Shown here: piece after piece, positions 13,601-27,300 of the stretch
How positions within the stretch are numbered: position 1 is the stretch's first letter
How the letters are laid out: every line of letters starts with the position of its first letter
Source of the DNA: Ilex aquifolium
Taxonomy: Eukaryota > Streptophyta > Magnoliopsida > Aquifoliales > Aquifoliaceae
Length of the DNA: 64,000 bases
Assembly: GCA_951799425.1 (NCBI GenBank)
Contig: OX637395.1
Span: 40,601,173-40,665,172, forward strand
Reading direction: 5' to 3'
Notes under the pieces: generated by a model
The model's database searches: none
Told to the model about the DNA's origin: nothing
What the model saw: only the letters and a program-made list of their open reading frames with translations
Position numbers and translations under genes: made by a program

Positions 13601-16600
13601 TCAACCTAACCATGTAGAGTTGGGGATAGATTCGTCATTGGAATGGTTATTGTTCAGCATGGCCACATTAACTTTAACATGCATTTTCTAAGTGTATGAC
13701 GTAACTAACATCTTTGACATTCGATTCTAACAGAACTCTAAAATATGAAATATATCAATCAAAATGATGGGAAAAAGAGAATGAGTAGAACTTCACAACT
13801 GTACCGCATAACTGTTCATATCCAGCCTCAATCCTGACAATTCGCGAATAACATCATGGGTCATACTCTCTGTAGCAGCTAATCTTGCATTCAACATGAA
13901 TATCTGGAACAGAACATGAATCCGTTATCCATACAGATTGTTATTATCAGAGAAGATAGTAGCAAGATCTTCAATGCACCCATCCTACCTCTTTTTGCCG
14001 ACTTGCAGCTAAGGCTTCAAGCTCTTCAATACGATATCTGCCAGCAGTGAGTTCCTCTTCCCTCTCGGACTTTATTTGTTGGACCAAACCCAGTCCAATG
14101 CATTTGAAAGGCGAACCAGAACCCCTCGACTTTGAGCCATTTTTCTCTAATTTGTTCGTTGACGAATTTGTCACATGGATAGCTTGGCCCTCAGGTTTGA
14201 CTTGCTCAGCCATGGCTTCCAATGCTTTGAACTGTTTCACAAGACAATAGTTAGATTTGAGAAAAAGTGGGAAAAAAAAAAAAGAGAAGTTTGATCCCCT
14301 TATTCCCATTAGTGTCAGCCAAGATCTTCATAAACAAAAAAAACTCTCTATGGATTATATATCTTAGCCTACCTTTTGCTTGTATTCGCAAGCCTGTGCC
14401 TCCGCATGCAAAGTTAGCTCAGAGATATGTGTTTTACATTGGGCAATCTGTTCAGTAACAACAAAAGCATAAAGCTCAAATGCTGGAAACCCTTGACAGA
14501 ATGATTGAGATCACTTTAGCAAACTTAGTTAAACCATCGTGTTTTTTATGATAAGAACAAAAGCAAAAAAAAATTCTAGGATTGAACTTCACCTCTGCAT
14601 CCCTGGCAGCTATTTCCTTTTCAAGTAGATGAATTCGCTGAACAGCTTCCTGAAGGTTTTTCTCTCTCTCGTCGGCAAACCTGTTGGTAAAAATGTCATA
14701 GACTGGCTTATTATGCAGTGATCAGCATGTTTGCTTCAATTCCATTTACTTTGACTAACTTATCTTCAAACCTTTTCATGTCAGCATCAGTACTTCCGAC
14801 CTTCTGCATCTGCTCTTTTACAGCATGAAGCTCCAATTCTAGCTCTTCTCTTTGCAACCGTTGACGCTCAGCTTCTCCTTTGACAATGTCAACCTTCCAA
14901 AGGTGAAAAGTGTTTCATAAAACGAATATAAAAGTTAAAGCGGTGAAAAAAAATGAAAGACTGACTAAGCATTCACCTTGCTTTCTAGCACATCCACAGT
15001 GCTTTCTAGCTCTTCCACAGACCTCTCTAATAGTTTCACCTCCCCTTCCTTGTCTTCAGCATAATTTTTTGTGGTTTGAGCTACCTAACATGACCGCACG
15101 AAAATCAATTTAACATGAGTTTTACAATAGCAATTACCTCACCATTTAAAAGTTGTTTTGCGTGCCAAATCAGAATATACCTGTCGTGCCTCTACAGCAA
15201 TTGCTTCATTTTCTTCAGCAAGAGCTTGTGCCATCTCCAACTCCTTCTTCAAAATCAAAATTTCTGCTTGGAGTTCATCCCTCTCACAAGTAATTGCATT
15301 CAAATTGCTTGTCAAGGATTCAAACAAATTGTTCATTTGGCTAAGAGCTGTTCCCATTTCAACAAGCTCAATTTCTAAGCACTCGTTTGTCTTCCTTCTT
15401 TCTGTTAGTTCCACCTCCATGGACCGTTTTGCTTCTAAGGCATCGTCAATGTCGGTTGTCAGCTCATGGTTCTTACAGGAGAGAGATTTTACAAAACCTC
15501 GTTCTTTTGAAACATCCAACTCAAGGGTGGAGATAATGCCTATCTTTTCCTGCAACTGAGATTCAAGTAATTGGCCTCTAGCAACAGCTTCATCGAGCTC
15601 ATGTGATCTTACGGCAAGCTCATGTTCTATAGCCTCTAAAGAGACCACCAATTCTTCAATTTCATCTTTTTGGTCCTTAATATTAGATGCAGACTCCTGA
15701 AGCAATCTCAAATCAAATGATAATCCTTCTAAAATGTCATCCTTCCTTGACAACTCAGTTTGAAGAGACAGATTTTCGGATATCAGCTCTTCAGCAAGAT
15801 TTTCCAAGCACTCGATCTCTTCTATGAATTTGGATGTCCTTTCCACATTTTTTTGTATGTCGCCAAACATTTGTTCTAGTGCAACACTTTCTCCACTCAA
15901 TAGATTAAATATTTTGCTGCTCCCCACATCTACAGCGTTCATGGAATTTACACTCCTCGTTGTCTTTGAATTCATAGTTGTGAGGACTTCATAGTTATTC
16001 TTCTCACGAGATCCAAGTTCACTTCTCAAGCAAACATTCTCTTCCTTCAAAGTATCAACATGGACTTGCAACTCATGGCCTTTTGAGCACAACTCTTCCT
16101 TAACTGAAAACTGATTTAGTCGGAGTTCATTGAGTTCCACATTTACCGAATCAAGATCAGCCTGTAAATTGGCAATGCAATTCTCCAAGGAAACAATTTG
16201 TTCGTGCAATCTATGATTCTCCATTTCACTCACATTTTTGTTTCTTAAAGATGATTCAAGCTCAGAATTTTTCTCCTCCAAGTTTCGAAGAACTATACAG
16301 TATTCTGCCTGTATCTTTCTTACCTCGCATTCCAGGGACTCGTTCTTCTCCTCAAGCAAGCTCATTTTTCCAAACTCTGAATCTTTCAGGTCCAACTCTT
16401 TTTGGAGTTTGCTTGATGATTGTTCCAGTAAGCAAATGTCATTCTGCAATTTTTGGTTCTGTTGATCAAGGCCCGAGATACAACTAGAAGAAATTTTGAG
16501 AGCTTCTTCCTTCCTCTTCATTTCTTCTAGTAATTTGTTATATTCAGATTCAAGTTTTTGGAACTGAGATAACAGACTCATCTTTGCTTCCATCACTTCA

Positions 16601-19600
16601 TCAAGTTCAACCTTCAAAGCATAATTTGAACAAGCAAAATCTTTGAGCAACTTAATATCCTGCTCAAGAGATTTGTTTACTTTATCCATCTGGGAAATTT
16701 CCAACTTCCTTTGGTCGAGCAGTGAAATCAAATTCTGCTGCTCCCTCTGAGCTTGTTCAACTTCTTCCCGCAGAGAAACAACCTCAACTTCCTTGTCTAG
16801 CAAGAAGCATTCTTTAAACTCTGCATCCACTTTGAGTAAAATAATATCACTCTTGAAGTCCTCGAATAATGTACAAAGAATTACATGCTCTTTCTGCACA
16901 TTAGCGTTTTGAACAGCCATCTGTTCCAACTCTGATGCCAAGATAAGCAACTCAATGTCTTTTGAAATCAATTCCAACACAAAAAGCTCCTCCTGAGATT
17001 TTAAGAGTTCGTTTTTACCCTTCACCAATTTTTCTTGATCCAGAAGGGATGCCAAAACATTTCTGTTGCTCAAGTCCAACTCTTTCATTAGCACAGCAAG
17101 CTCAGATCCCATATTATTAGACCTTTGCAACATTACCTCCTCTTGAAGCTGTAGATCTACTATTTTCTTTTCATAAGTGGTTAGTTTGACATTGAGCTCC
17201 CCAGTTTCATCTTCTTGCCTTGAGATACGATCGAAACTGTTCTTGATGTCAGTCAGAAGTTTCCCCTTCAGGATTCTACACATTTCTAGCTCTCTTCTAG
17301 ATTTAAAATTGTGCTCCCTTAACTCAGATATAATAGAGCTTGATTCACACTGTCCATGAAGAAGTAAACCATTTTCTGCATTCAACCCAGTTACTGTTTC
17401 CAGAAGGATGCCCATGTGACAAAGGTGTAACACTGACATAGCACAATCCTTAACAATAATCTCAGACCAAATATCTTCAAGACATGACCGCATCAACTTA
17501 GTTGAGTCATGAAGCTGAGACTTTACGCAGAAGAAATCAGAGGCCATAGACATAAAATCTTCCTTGATAGTTGTCTGGACTTGCAAAACTGTACACTCGA
17601 GCTCCTGGACCAGTGTCTTCATTCCCATAATATCTGATTCAAGCTCTTTTTGAAGGTTTTCATGATGCCAATCCTTCTCACTTTTTTCAAATTGCAAGCT
17701 CTGAACCTCGTTGCTTAGAATGTCCCTTTCATTGATAAAGGTAACCTCCTTTTTCTTTAGTCCTTCAAGCTCAAGCTTCATAGTTTCATTTGCTATTACC
17801 AGCTCATTTATCATAATATCTGCTTCTTTCATGGTGTCTTGGGCCTCTTCAAATTTAGCAAAAATACAAGAAGCTTCTGCTGTTTTCTGAGCTGCAACCA
17901 CTTGTGCTTCACCAAGTTCTAGCTCGAATAACTGTGATGATTAGGAAAAAGGGCAAAACACAAAAACTACGGTTAGGTTTTGGGGCAAAGACAATATGTC
18001 AGAGGTGGACCTTTGTATTTATATTCATGTTGTAGTTGGATTTTAAATACAAGATAATCTGGAATTTGTTATTGCCGGATCTAGTATTACAAAAGAAATT
18101 GTATGCTATTGGAAAAAGTTCCAACCTCATAGCAGAGTGCCATGCAGTAATGTTTAGTAACATAAAATTAGAATTGCAGTGGCTTGCTTACGTCATTTTT
18201 CTGGAGCCAGGAAGTGCCAGCTTCTTGCACATTTTCTTCAACTCCCCGCATCTTATGTTCCAAAGAAACCATTTTGAGTTCAAATTCCTCTTGAAAGCTA
18301 CCCATAGCATATTGTAACGAAAGTGCCTGGGTTACTAGAGATCCAATATTCTCCCGACTCTGCTTTTCAGAAATCCAGACCTGTTCTTTCTCATCACGTA
18401 GTTTTGCCATCTCAGCTTGCACTCCTTTCAAACTTTCAAGGGCAGATTGTATTTCATTTTTTAAAAGAACAATGGTAGCATCCCTATCATTCACACCCTT
18501 CAAAGTCCTTCCATGTATGCATTTATTCTGCTCACTTGAATATTCGGGAATATTCTTGCTCCCTTCAAAAGAACACACTGAAACCTCAGGTCTCATGTTC
18601 CCAACAGCACATGATTCCATGCTGCTGATTCCGTGATTTGTTCTGGTACCTGTCTGCAACAATATCCGTACAATTTGATCAGTACATTTACAACAGCTGA
18701 AAAACACCATGCATGAACAAAATATAAAGTGAATTGACAAAATTCTCTAGGCTTTCTATTTAAAGCAAGAACATTAGCTTACCCGTGTCTCACATTTGTC
18801 ATCAACAGGAATACAAGCAAGACTTTTAGCATCATCATGTTTCTCAGGACTTCCATCACACTCTGCACACTTATTAATGCATGATTTTAGCATTGAAACA
18901 CCTGTTTGTAATTCAGTTAGTTTCTCCCTCGTTTCCAAGATATTATTTTCTTCCATTTCTTGAAGCTTCAGCCCCATAGCAGTTGCATGTTTCTGCTCTT
19001 CAGAAAGTTGCAGCCTTAGGTTACCACAACTTTCCTCTGATACTTCTAGTTTCATTCGGAGAGACTGAATCTGTTTCTCTGCTTCATCAATTGCCACAGT
19101 CTGATTATGGAGAACAGCATCCTTCTGCATAATTTTTCCAATTGATTCACTGAGTTGGATTTCCTTATGCTTTAACTCATCACAATGATGACGATTAAGC
19201 TCAGACAATCTGTTAATAATCACAAAAGCAACAGTTGCACAAGTTGAAGCTTTTCTAAGTTGCTCCTCCCCATGCCTAATCCTGCTCTCCAGCTCTGAAG
19301 TGGCAGATGTTTTACAACTCAACTCAGTTGTCAAAAGGAATATTTCTTTATCCTTTTCATTGCTCTCTTGCTGGTGTGCTTCAGTGATAACCAATGCAGC
19401 CCCTCTCAAAGACCTCAGCATGCACTCCATGTCATTTCTTCTATTGTTTGCTTCCTCTAAACACCGGTTGAGCTCCTCAATCAAAAGCTCCTTTTCGGAA
19501 ATGCATTTTGTCACCCTGCCTAACTGTTCAGAAATCCAAGTTCTTTTCTGTGGTAAGGAACTGCAAATAACATCAAGCTGATCAGAGGCATCTTTAAGGG

Positions 19601-21275
19601 CGTCATGACCACCAGCAAGGACAACTTCAATCTCACTGGTCAAAAGTTCCCACTCTTCGGATAATACTCGTAACTCTTCATCTTTTTCTTCTAGCATTTC
19701 AACTAATTTCTTGTTATCTTGGGCCATCAGATGTGATTTTTCCTGCAGCTCCTTCAATTCAGTTTGTGATAGCACCAGCCTCTTGTTGGACTCCATCTCC
19801 TTCATGGTACTATCCTGCACTTGTTGCTGAAGGATAGCCAGTTCTTCCTGCAAGCAAACAATTACCTCAGCGGTTTCAGCTTCAACCTGCCTACGAACTT
19901 CCTCCATTTCTTCCTCATTAGATGCATGGAACACACGATCACTTTGGTACCACACATTTAGTCTTTTGGCCTTTTCAAGAGAATCTTGCATTTTCTTCAA
20001 CTTTGCTTGTAAAGGGGAATCTTCACCTTCTGAATGCTTGAAAGACGGGAGATCTCTTAACTCTTGACAACCGCTTTGCTTTTTTAATGAAGAAATTTCA
20101 AGCTCCTGTTTGCACAAGAGCTCTGCATAGTGGCTGTTTCGATTTCTAAGTTCCTCTATCTCATTAATTGATAGAATTTGTTGTGACTCAAGAGCTTCGA
20201 CAATGGATTTTGCTTCCTTGAGTTCTTCCTTCACATCTTCACATTGTCTGGCTACCAACATGGCCTTTCCTTCTGCCATTTCAAAGTCCCTGTTTAAGCA
20301 TTTTGCCCTCTCTTCCACTTCTCCACGAGCTGACTTCTCTTCTTTGAGTATTATTTTCAGTATATCCAACTCCAGTTGTAAATCCATCATTTCTGCAGTG
20401 TGTTTCGTCAGAGTTTCATGCTTAATCTCTCCCTCCTCTTTCTGAGAAGCCTCAAGTGATTGATCATCAAAAGAAGGAGCCTCCAATATGGACTCCTGAA
20501 AGTCATGATTTATAACCAAGAAAGCTTTAATGCATTTGTGGTAAGAACCAAAATGACATATATATTTAAATTAGTATATGTCTATATTAGAAAAATTATA
20601 GTGGCAACCTACTAGTTGGAATTGGTAAATTAGTACAATCATGTGGGTTTATGCAGAATCGATTCATTGAGGCTCACTCCATCCTGATTTTTTGTCTGCC
20701 TAATGTAATGACCCGTACGAAAAATTAGTCCCTAATGATATTAATTAGAACGCAAAACTATGATTTAATGTGATTGGGGGCATAAATATATGAAGCCGTG
20801 TTTTTGAAAATTTTAAATAATTAAACAGACCTCAAAAATAAATTCCTTGCATGGAAATGAGACAAATGACAATGACATTGGTCATATTTCATGTTGGAAG
20901 AAAAATAGTATTTTAAATGTTCAAGTATCTAACCTGTGTAATGTGCATGCAAGTGTGTGCCAAGTGTTAAACAAAGAAAAATAAAAATAAAAAGAGAGGA
21001 GGTTGTTAATCAGGAAACAAGATAAACACCAACACCAAATAAAAAAAAAAATCATTGAACAAAAAAGTGGACAAGTGTCCATGGTAATGTCGTAAGTGCA
21101 TCACTAATGTGCATGCAAGTGTGTGCCAAGTGTTAAACAAAGAAAAATAAAAATAAAAAGAGAGGAGGTTGTTAATCAGGAAACAAGATAAACACCAACA
21201 CCAAAAAAAAAAAAAATCATTGAACAAAAAAGTGGACAAGTGTCCATGGTAATGTCGTAAGTGCATCACTAGTTC

Positions 21276-21306
<31 letters not shown>

Positions 21307-24300
21307 AAAAAAAAAAAAAACACCATATTTACCCTATAAATAGAGCCTCTCTGATCAATTGACAAACTAATAGGAAGAAAAACAAAAACAAAAAGAGTGA
21401 AGATGGAAGAGAAAAGGGGAAAGAGGAAGAAAATACCTAAAATTTTGTCAAAGTAGGAGTTTGATTTTGCAATCAAAAATTTAGATAAGGTTTTTGGGTT
21501 ATGAATTAACAACTATGTCAATTCAATTTGACGAGCAATTAGTTGAATTTGATCATCGTTAAGTATTTTCGGATTAAATTCAGATACCATAATTTTTTAT
21601 TATCAATTCAAAAATTAATGTAGGATAAAATAGATCATAATAACTTAGTTTTATAATTACTCTAAAATATTACTCCATTTTGTTTTGACATAGCAAACGG
21701 TATCGATTCGAGGTAAAATCAAAGGTAGGGTTTCTTTTCTTTTTAACTGTCATCGATGCATCTCATACATATTTTGGAGTTCCATATCAAACCTACGTTA
21801 GTTATATAAAGCTAAATATTAGTTTTCATTATCCATGGGGTCAAATTGAGTTTTTTGTCGATGAATCGTGATTTCTACACTTGTGATATTTTTGGGTTAA
21901 AACCCTAATCATCTTTTGGAACCGATTTACATATCAAATATTTTGGATTTTATTACGACATAAATATATAATTTTTGACTATTTACCCGATTCTGGATTT
22001 GAATACGATATAACTCTATTTTGTGATTCCTGATAGATCTCCCTTGAGGAGTCGTTTGGATGTCGTATTAAGAAAAGAGTGATTGTACTAGGGAATACAT
22101 GACAATCCGAGATTAGATAGATAAAAACTAAGATTAAATAGGGGATAAAGATAATATCAATTATAGTCAAGTGTTTGTTAAGTATGGTATTAAAAGTTGG
22201 ATAATAAGTATCAAGTCCAATATAATATTTGGTTAAGTAATTTATTTAATGGTATTAAAATGAGAGGACTAAAATACCCTCAATCATCTCCAATCTGATC
22301 CCTTATAGTGATCTAATATTTCGTAGGACTATATCAATAGAACCAAAATTTATGTCAATATTACTTATTATGAATATTTTTAAATAATATTGGAATTAAG
22401 CAAGCATGCTTTAATTGTGTAAAAGTGTATTTTTTATATATATTGTATTATTAATGTCGTTGTTTATCATTATCCATGTGAATGACAAATGAAGTGCATC
22501 TTTTATAGGTTATCCATATGAGGGGACATCGGGTCATTGTAAAAAATTTATGGGTCGATTTGTTATGAAATCGAGATGTCTATGTAATTTTTATTAAAAT
22601 AAATAAGAAGGAATTATCACATGAATTTTTCTTAGATTAAGAGTAAAATTGTAAAATAACGATACAATATACCTAGGCCGTATTATAATACCATTTCTCC
22701 TGGTAGGGATGGCAGTGGACGGGAAAAAAATGGGTATTCATCCAAATCCGCTCAGTTTGGATCGAGGATGGACCATACGTATTAGACGGTGGACGTATAC
22801 GGGGATACCTGTATAAATCCATGCGAAGATGGAGGCGGAAATGGACTAAAACTCATCCCTGCCCTGTCCCTCCCTGCCCGCTAAACCCGTGATATATATA
22901 CATATATTTTTATATATATAATAATATCACAAAGATACAAACCCCCCCCCCCCCCCCCCACCCCCCACCCCCACCATATATATATAATAACACAAACCCC
23001 ACTCACCCACACACTTTTTTCTTTACCAAAAAAAAATAACACTTTGTTTTCTCTATTTTTTTTATCCATTTGTTATATAATTGGGTTTCATCCTTCTTGC
23101 ACAACCATTTGTAAGGTTTTATAATTTTTTTTTTTAAATCATAGAAATTAATTGCTATGGATAGGGATGGGGACAATGGCAGGGATGGGGATGGAGAACA
23201 AAATTTACTCGCGGGACGGAGGCGGGGATTAAAATTTTTCCAACTAACGGGGGTGAACCGGTGGGTTGACAAATATTTTTGAAGTAGGTACGAGAGTAGA
23301 GACTACTCCCCCCGTCCCGCCCCGGTCCTGGTGGTATTAAAATAGCTCAATAAGACAAATAGATTGTATTACAATCATCCGTAGAAGATACTTATCTATT
23401 TAATCTCATATATAATACAAAATGATTTTTTTCATCCAAATATAATATAAACCCGTATTAAATCGCTTTAATCTAATATGACTCTTTAATACATCCTATA
23501 ATACAACAACCAAACGATCCCTGAATGCACATAATTGATGGCAAAGGGTTAGCATATGTGTAGTCCTTGCGGGGATTCACAAAATTCCAATTAATCCTTG
23601 AGTTCATCGGTTAGCCCTATCGAATGTAGCTGGTACCCTTTGTGGTACTGCAGAATTCACGATATTTGTGTTCCCAAACAAAAAGGGCATCGGGGTTGTT
23701 CCCAAGGGTTAAAGACCCCAAATGTTTCTCTGGAGATGGCTCATAAACGACCGAATGTGATGCATTTAATAAGCTCATCTCTATTTTATGTTTTGCAGAA
23801 GTACGATTGAATCCAGAAGAGTAGGCCGGGGAGATTACGGCTAGAAGTTATTATTATCTATTCCGTACCAAAATATTTTAATTTTGATTATGATATGTTT
23901 TAAACTTGAGATTGTAACTTTCATCAGGATATGTTCAGTTATGGCCCAATAATATCAAAAAAAATATTTATTATGTGTTATGCAGAAGTGGCTGGGGAGA
24001 TTACGGCTAGAAGTTATTATTATCTATTCCGTACCAAAATATTTTAATTTTGATTATGATATGTTTTAAACTCGAGATTGTAACTTTCATCAGGATATGT
24101 TCAGTTATGGCCCAATAATATCAAAAAAAATATTTATTATGTGTTATGAATGGTTTATTCATTAATCACGCCAAATTATTAAAACAAAAATATCGGGGCA
24201 TGACAATTCTTGTGGTCCAAAAAGATACAATATGTAAGAGTCTCATGAAAAGAAAGGTACCTTTATGACTTCAACACTGCCATCATGATCATGGATACGA

Positions 24301-27300
24301 TTGAGGTCATTAAGCAAAGGACGAAGATCATCAATTTCTCTACAAAAGATTGAGACACAAATTATCGTGTTCAGAGCTGCAAGCATAAATGTCAACATTC
24401 TACTTGACCACTTGGGTTAAACTAGATAAAATTGCAGGACGTTATTTGATTACCTGCTGAGTTTTGCATTGTCCTCTAAGCAAGAGTTTAATTTGCTCCT
24501 GCATTCCTCTAACTCGTTGAGAGTCTTCTTCAACTGCGATGTGAAAAAAGCAGGGGAGAGACATGAATTTTAAGCGTCTATATACAAATATACATGCATA
24601 AATTAAAGGAATACGAGAATGTAACCTCCAGGCGGAGCAAATCATTTTCCTTACTGATTGATATAGTTTCCTGTGCCAATTGGGAAACAGTTTACAGATT
24701 AAAAAGGTAGCAGCACTACATCCAAGTTTCAAGATTAACTGGAAAAATATTAAATCTACTTAAGAAGCTTACCTGAGGTGGTGGCATATCCATGTTCAAA
24801 GGGTTATGCTGCTTCAAGTTCCCATCAAGAAAGAGAACTAGCTGCAGATAGAGGAAAGAACTAGCTGTATAAGGCTCCAAACAGACTAAGACATGGAAAG
24901 AAAAGTACAGCGTCTTTTAGGAATTTCAGACCTGATCCCGCAGTTCAGCTACTTCAGCCAACACCATTTCTCTCTCCCCTTCTTCATAGAAGTCTTGAAA
25001 TCTAAAAAATTCGAAAAGAAAAATGAGAAAAATAGGAACAAAAACTTGTTAAAATGGTAAAGCATAGTTGGATAATTTTTTTTTAGAAACAAGCTACTTT
25101 ATTGTTTATAGAGAGATACCTCCTAAGTTGTTCTAAAAGCCTGATGTTTTCCAGGGCAAAGCGAGTAACTTCTGGGTTCTTATCAACTTTAGCTCGAAGC
25201 AGTAGAATCTCTTCAGAGAGTGCATTGTTCTCTTCCAGCAAGTAAGCATCTGCAGGCGTTAAGCCTCCAAGAAGAGACTCCATGCGTTGAATTTTGTCTT
25301 CCCGAAACTTCAACATCATCTTTGTGCACCTGGTGTCCTCCTCTCTTTGACGAACCTGAGAACCAGTATGCCGTGAATTATATTGCAGTTCATAAAGACA
25401 CAATGTCAAATGTTTTCTTTCATAACCACCCCCAATTCCCTTGCTCCTAGAGAGAAGGGGCTACCAAACGGTTCAACTGTTCGATTTCAGCTTCAAGTTG
25501 TTTGATAGAAGTTTCTGCCATCTGTTCCCTCCTCAAAGCCCCAGCAAGTGTCATCTCCAATGACTTCAGCTGAAGGAAAAAGATCCAGAGACTTTTAGCA
25601 GCATAATGAACAGTACATATAATTGCAACAGTCAATGTGCTTGTTAACAAATAGATACATAGAATAAGAAGCAATCAAGTGAATTATAGGTAGTAATCTG
25701 ATGATCATAAAGGACATCTACAGTTTAGGCATCTATAGATATTAGATAAGCACATACACAGTTAATCTAGACAATAATCAAATCAGCAAACTAAAAAAAA
25801 CATTGAAGGAAAACGACATATAACAGCCATAAAAGAAATTGCCTATTCCTTTTGTATACTAATGAGTAATGACATATCATTTAATTGAACTAACATCAAT
25901 TGACCACATCATCAAACTGAGTTTAGTTTTAGCTTCTAAATCCAAGGACAACAAATATACATATTGGCATATCATCAAGTGGACCAAATTTGTCAGCTAT
26001 TAAATACCTGCTACAGTATTTGCACAGTCATTCATTATCATTCTGGGGAAATAACACTTACAGGAGGAGGAGGAGGGGGGGGGGGGGGGGGGGGGGGGGG
26101 AAGAGCAGCACAAACACAAGTTAATATACCTGCTTAGAAGACACTCTCAGAACACCTTTGGATTCACTTCCAAGCAAAGTATAATTTCTCAGCTGATCCC
26201 CTTCTATTGCCTGTTCATTGCAAGTATTTTCATGTTCTTCTCTGGTGTCTCCAATGAGTTTTGGACCAAACGATAGAGACCTGGACACATTCTGGTGTTT
26301 GAGAGCAGAAAGCTCCTCCTATTCCAAAAACCAGTTATTAGTTCCAACTAAGAACTAATCTTTCATCTAAAAGATTAAAAAACTAAATAACACCTTCAGA
26401 AGCCGTATTTGATGATGTAGTGCAGTGACATCTCCTGCAGAATCTTCATTGACTACAGCCTTTGACATGAAGAGAGAAAAAATTAACATTACAGGGGGAC
26501 AAAGTGTGTACTTTTGATACAAATTAATTATATTCCATTGCTCAGAAAACAAGCTTACATTGTTTTGAATCAGTTTTGCTCTCTGAGCAAACTTCAACGT
26601 GTTCAGTGTCTCAGCAGCACAGCTAGGAAACAATAATTACTGACAGGTTTTAAAATTTTGGCACCTAAGCATTCAAGTTGCAATGACGGTTTAACAGTTA
26701 AAACACAAGCACAAACCAGATAGAAGGGCTGACATTGGCAATTATCATTGTTTTTGAGTTACCGCCCAAGGAATCCTGTATTGACACTTGTGTTAAAAAT
26801 GGATTATGAAATAAGGAATGTAAGCTAAATGAAGGCAACAGATACATTTATTTGTATTCCACCTGAAGAAGGAATGTAAGTCTTGAATCTCTATAGGGAA
26901 CATGCCGTGGCTTCCCTTGTGCCACATCCACAAGAACCATTATGACATGACTGCAGAAAAAATGGGCATTCACAGAATCAATAACCATATGATTGTAACA
27001 AAAAGAAGTCAGAGAAATTCATTTATTATGGCACTACCCTAGTGTAGATAATGATCTGTTGATGCTCGCTGCTTCTTTTAGACGTTCACCCTCAGCACCA
27101 GAAGTTTTCTGCCTGTTATTGGTCATGACGAGATTAGTGGAAATGAAATGCTGCACAAGTTATTTCAAAATCTGACGAGTAATAAGACTAGCAACACACT
27201 ACCTTTCCGAACCAGCAAGGTCAACAAGGTTTAGTCTTGCAAATCGTAAATTAGTGGTGGAATCTTTTTCCCATCTACTCTCAATTACACATGTCAATAC

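Larger units (their letters stand above)
20704..24205 (+). mobile_element. Possible solo LTR hosting nested elements
   Basis: The segment starts TGTAATGACCCG and ends CGGGGCATGACA, end sequences resembling long LTRs of plant Ty3-type elements. It has a TATA box (CCTATAAATAGAG near 21333-21345) in a suitable place. I could not find a matching 5-bp target duplication (CCTAA versus ATTCT), and no internal domain follows, so a solo or truncated LTR is inferred rather than shown. Confidence 0.4.
20496..24260 (-). other. Large (3.77 kb) kinesin intron filled with nested repeats
   Basis: This intron separates the exon ending ...GSVEVIK (24261) from the 571-codon exon beginning ESILEAPSF (20495). 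Its donor is GTACCT and its acceptor CTTTCAG. It is much larger than the other introns of the gene and almost all of it is repeat DNA: an LTR-like segment, a Harbinger-type element with a hAT-type element inside it, two tandem duplications and two poly(C) tracts. Retained frames here (for example minus 21006-21512) are homopolymer artefacts. Confidence 0.85.

Noticed and set aside
16238-16487. Plus-strand frames inside the large kinesin exon (also at 15158, 17177, 19300 and 20203)
   Set aside because: They are antisense shadows of a coiled-coil coding exon, Ser/Phe/Leu-rich as expected for the reverse of Glu/Lys codons.
21006-21512. Minus-strand frame of 168 codons with runs of Phe and Gly
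   Set aside because: It is the translation of poly(A), poly(C) and the duplicated 166-bp unit in an intron.
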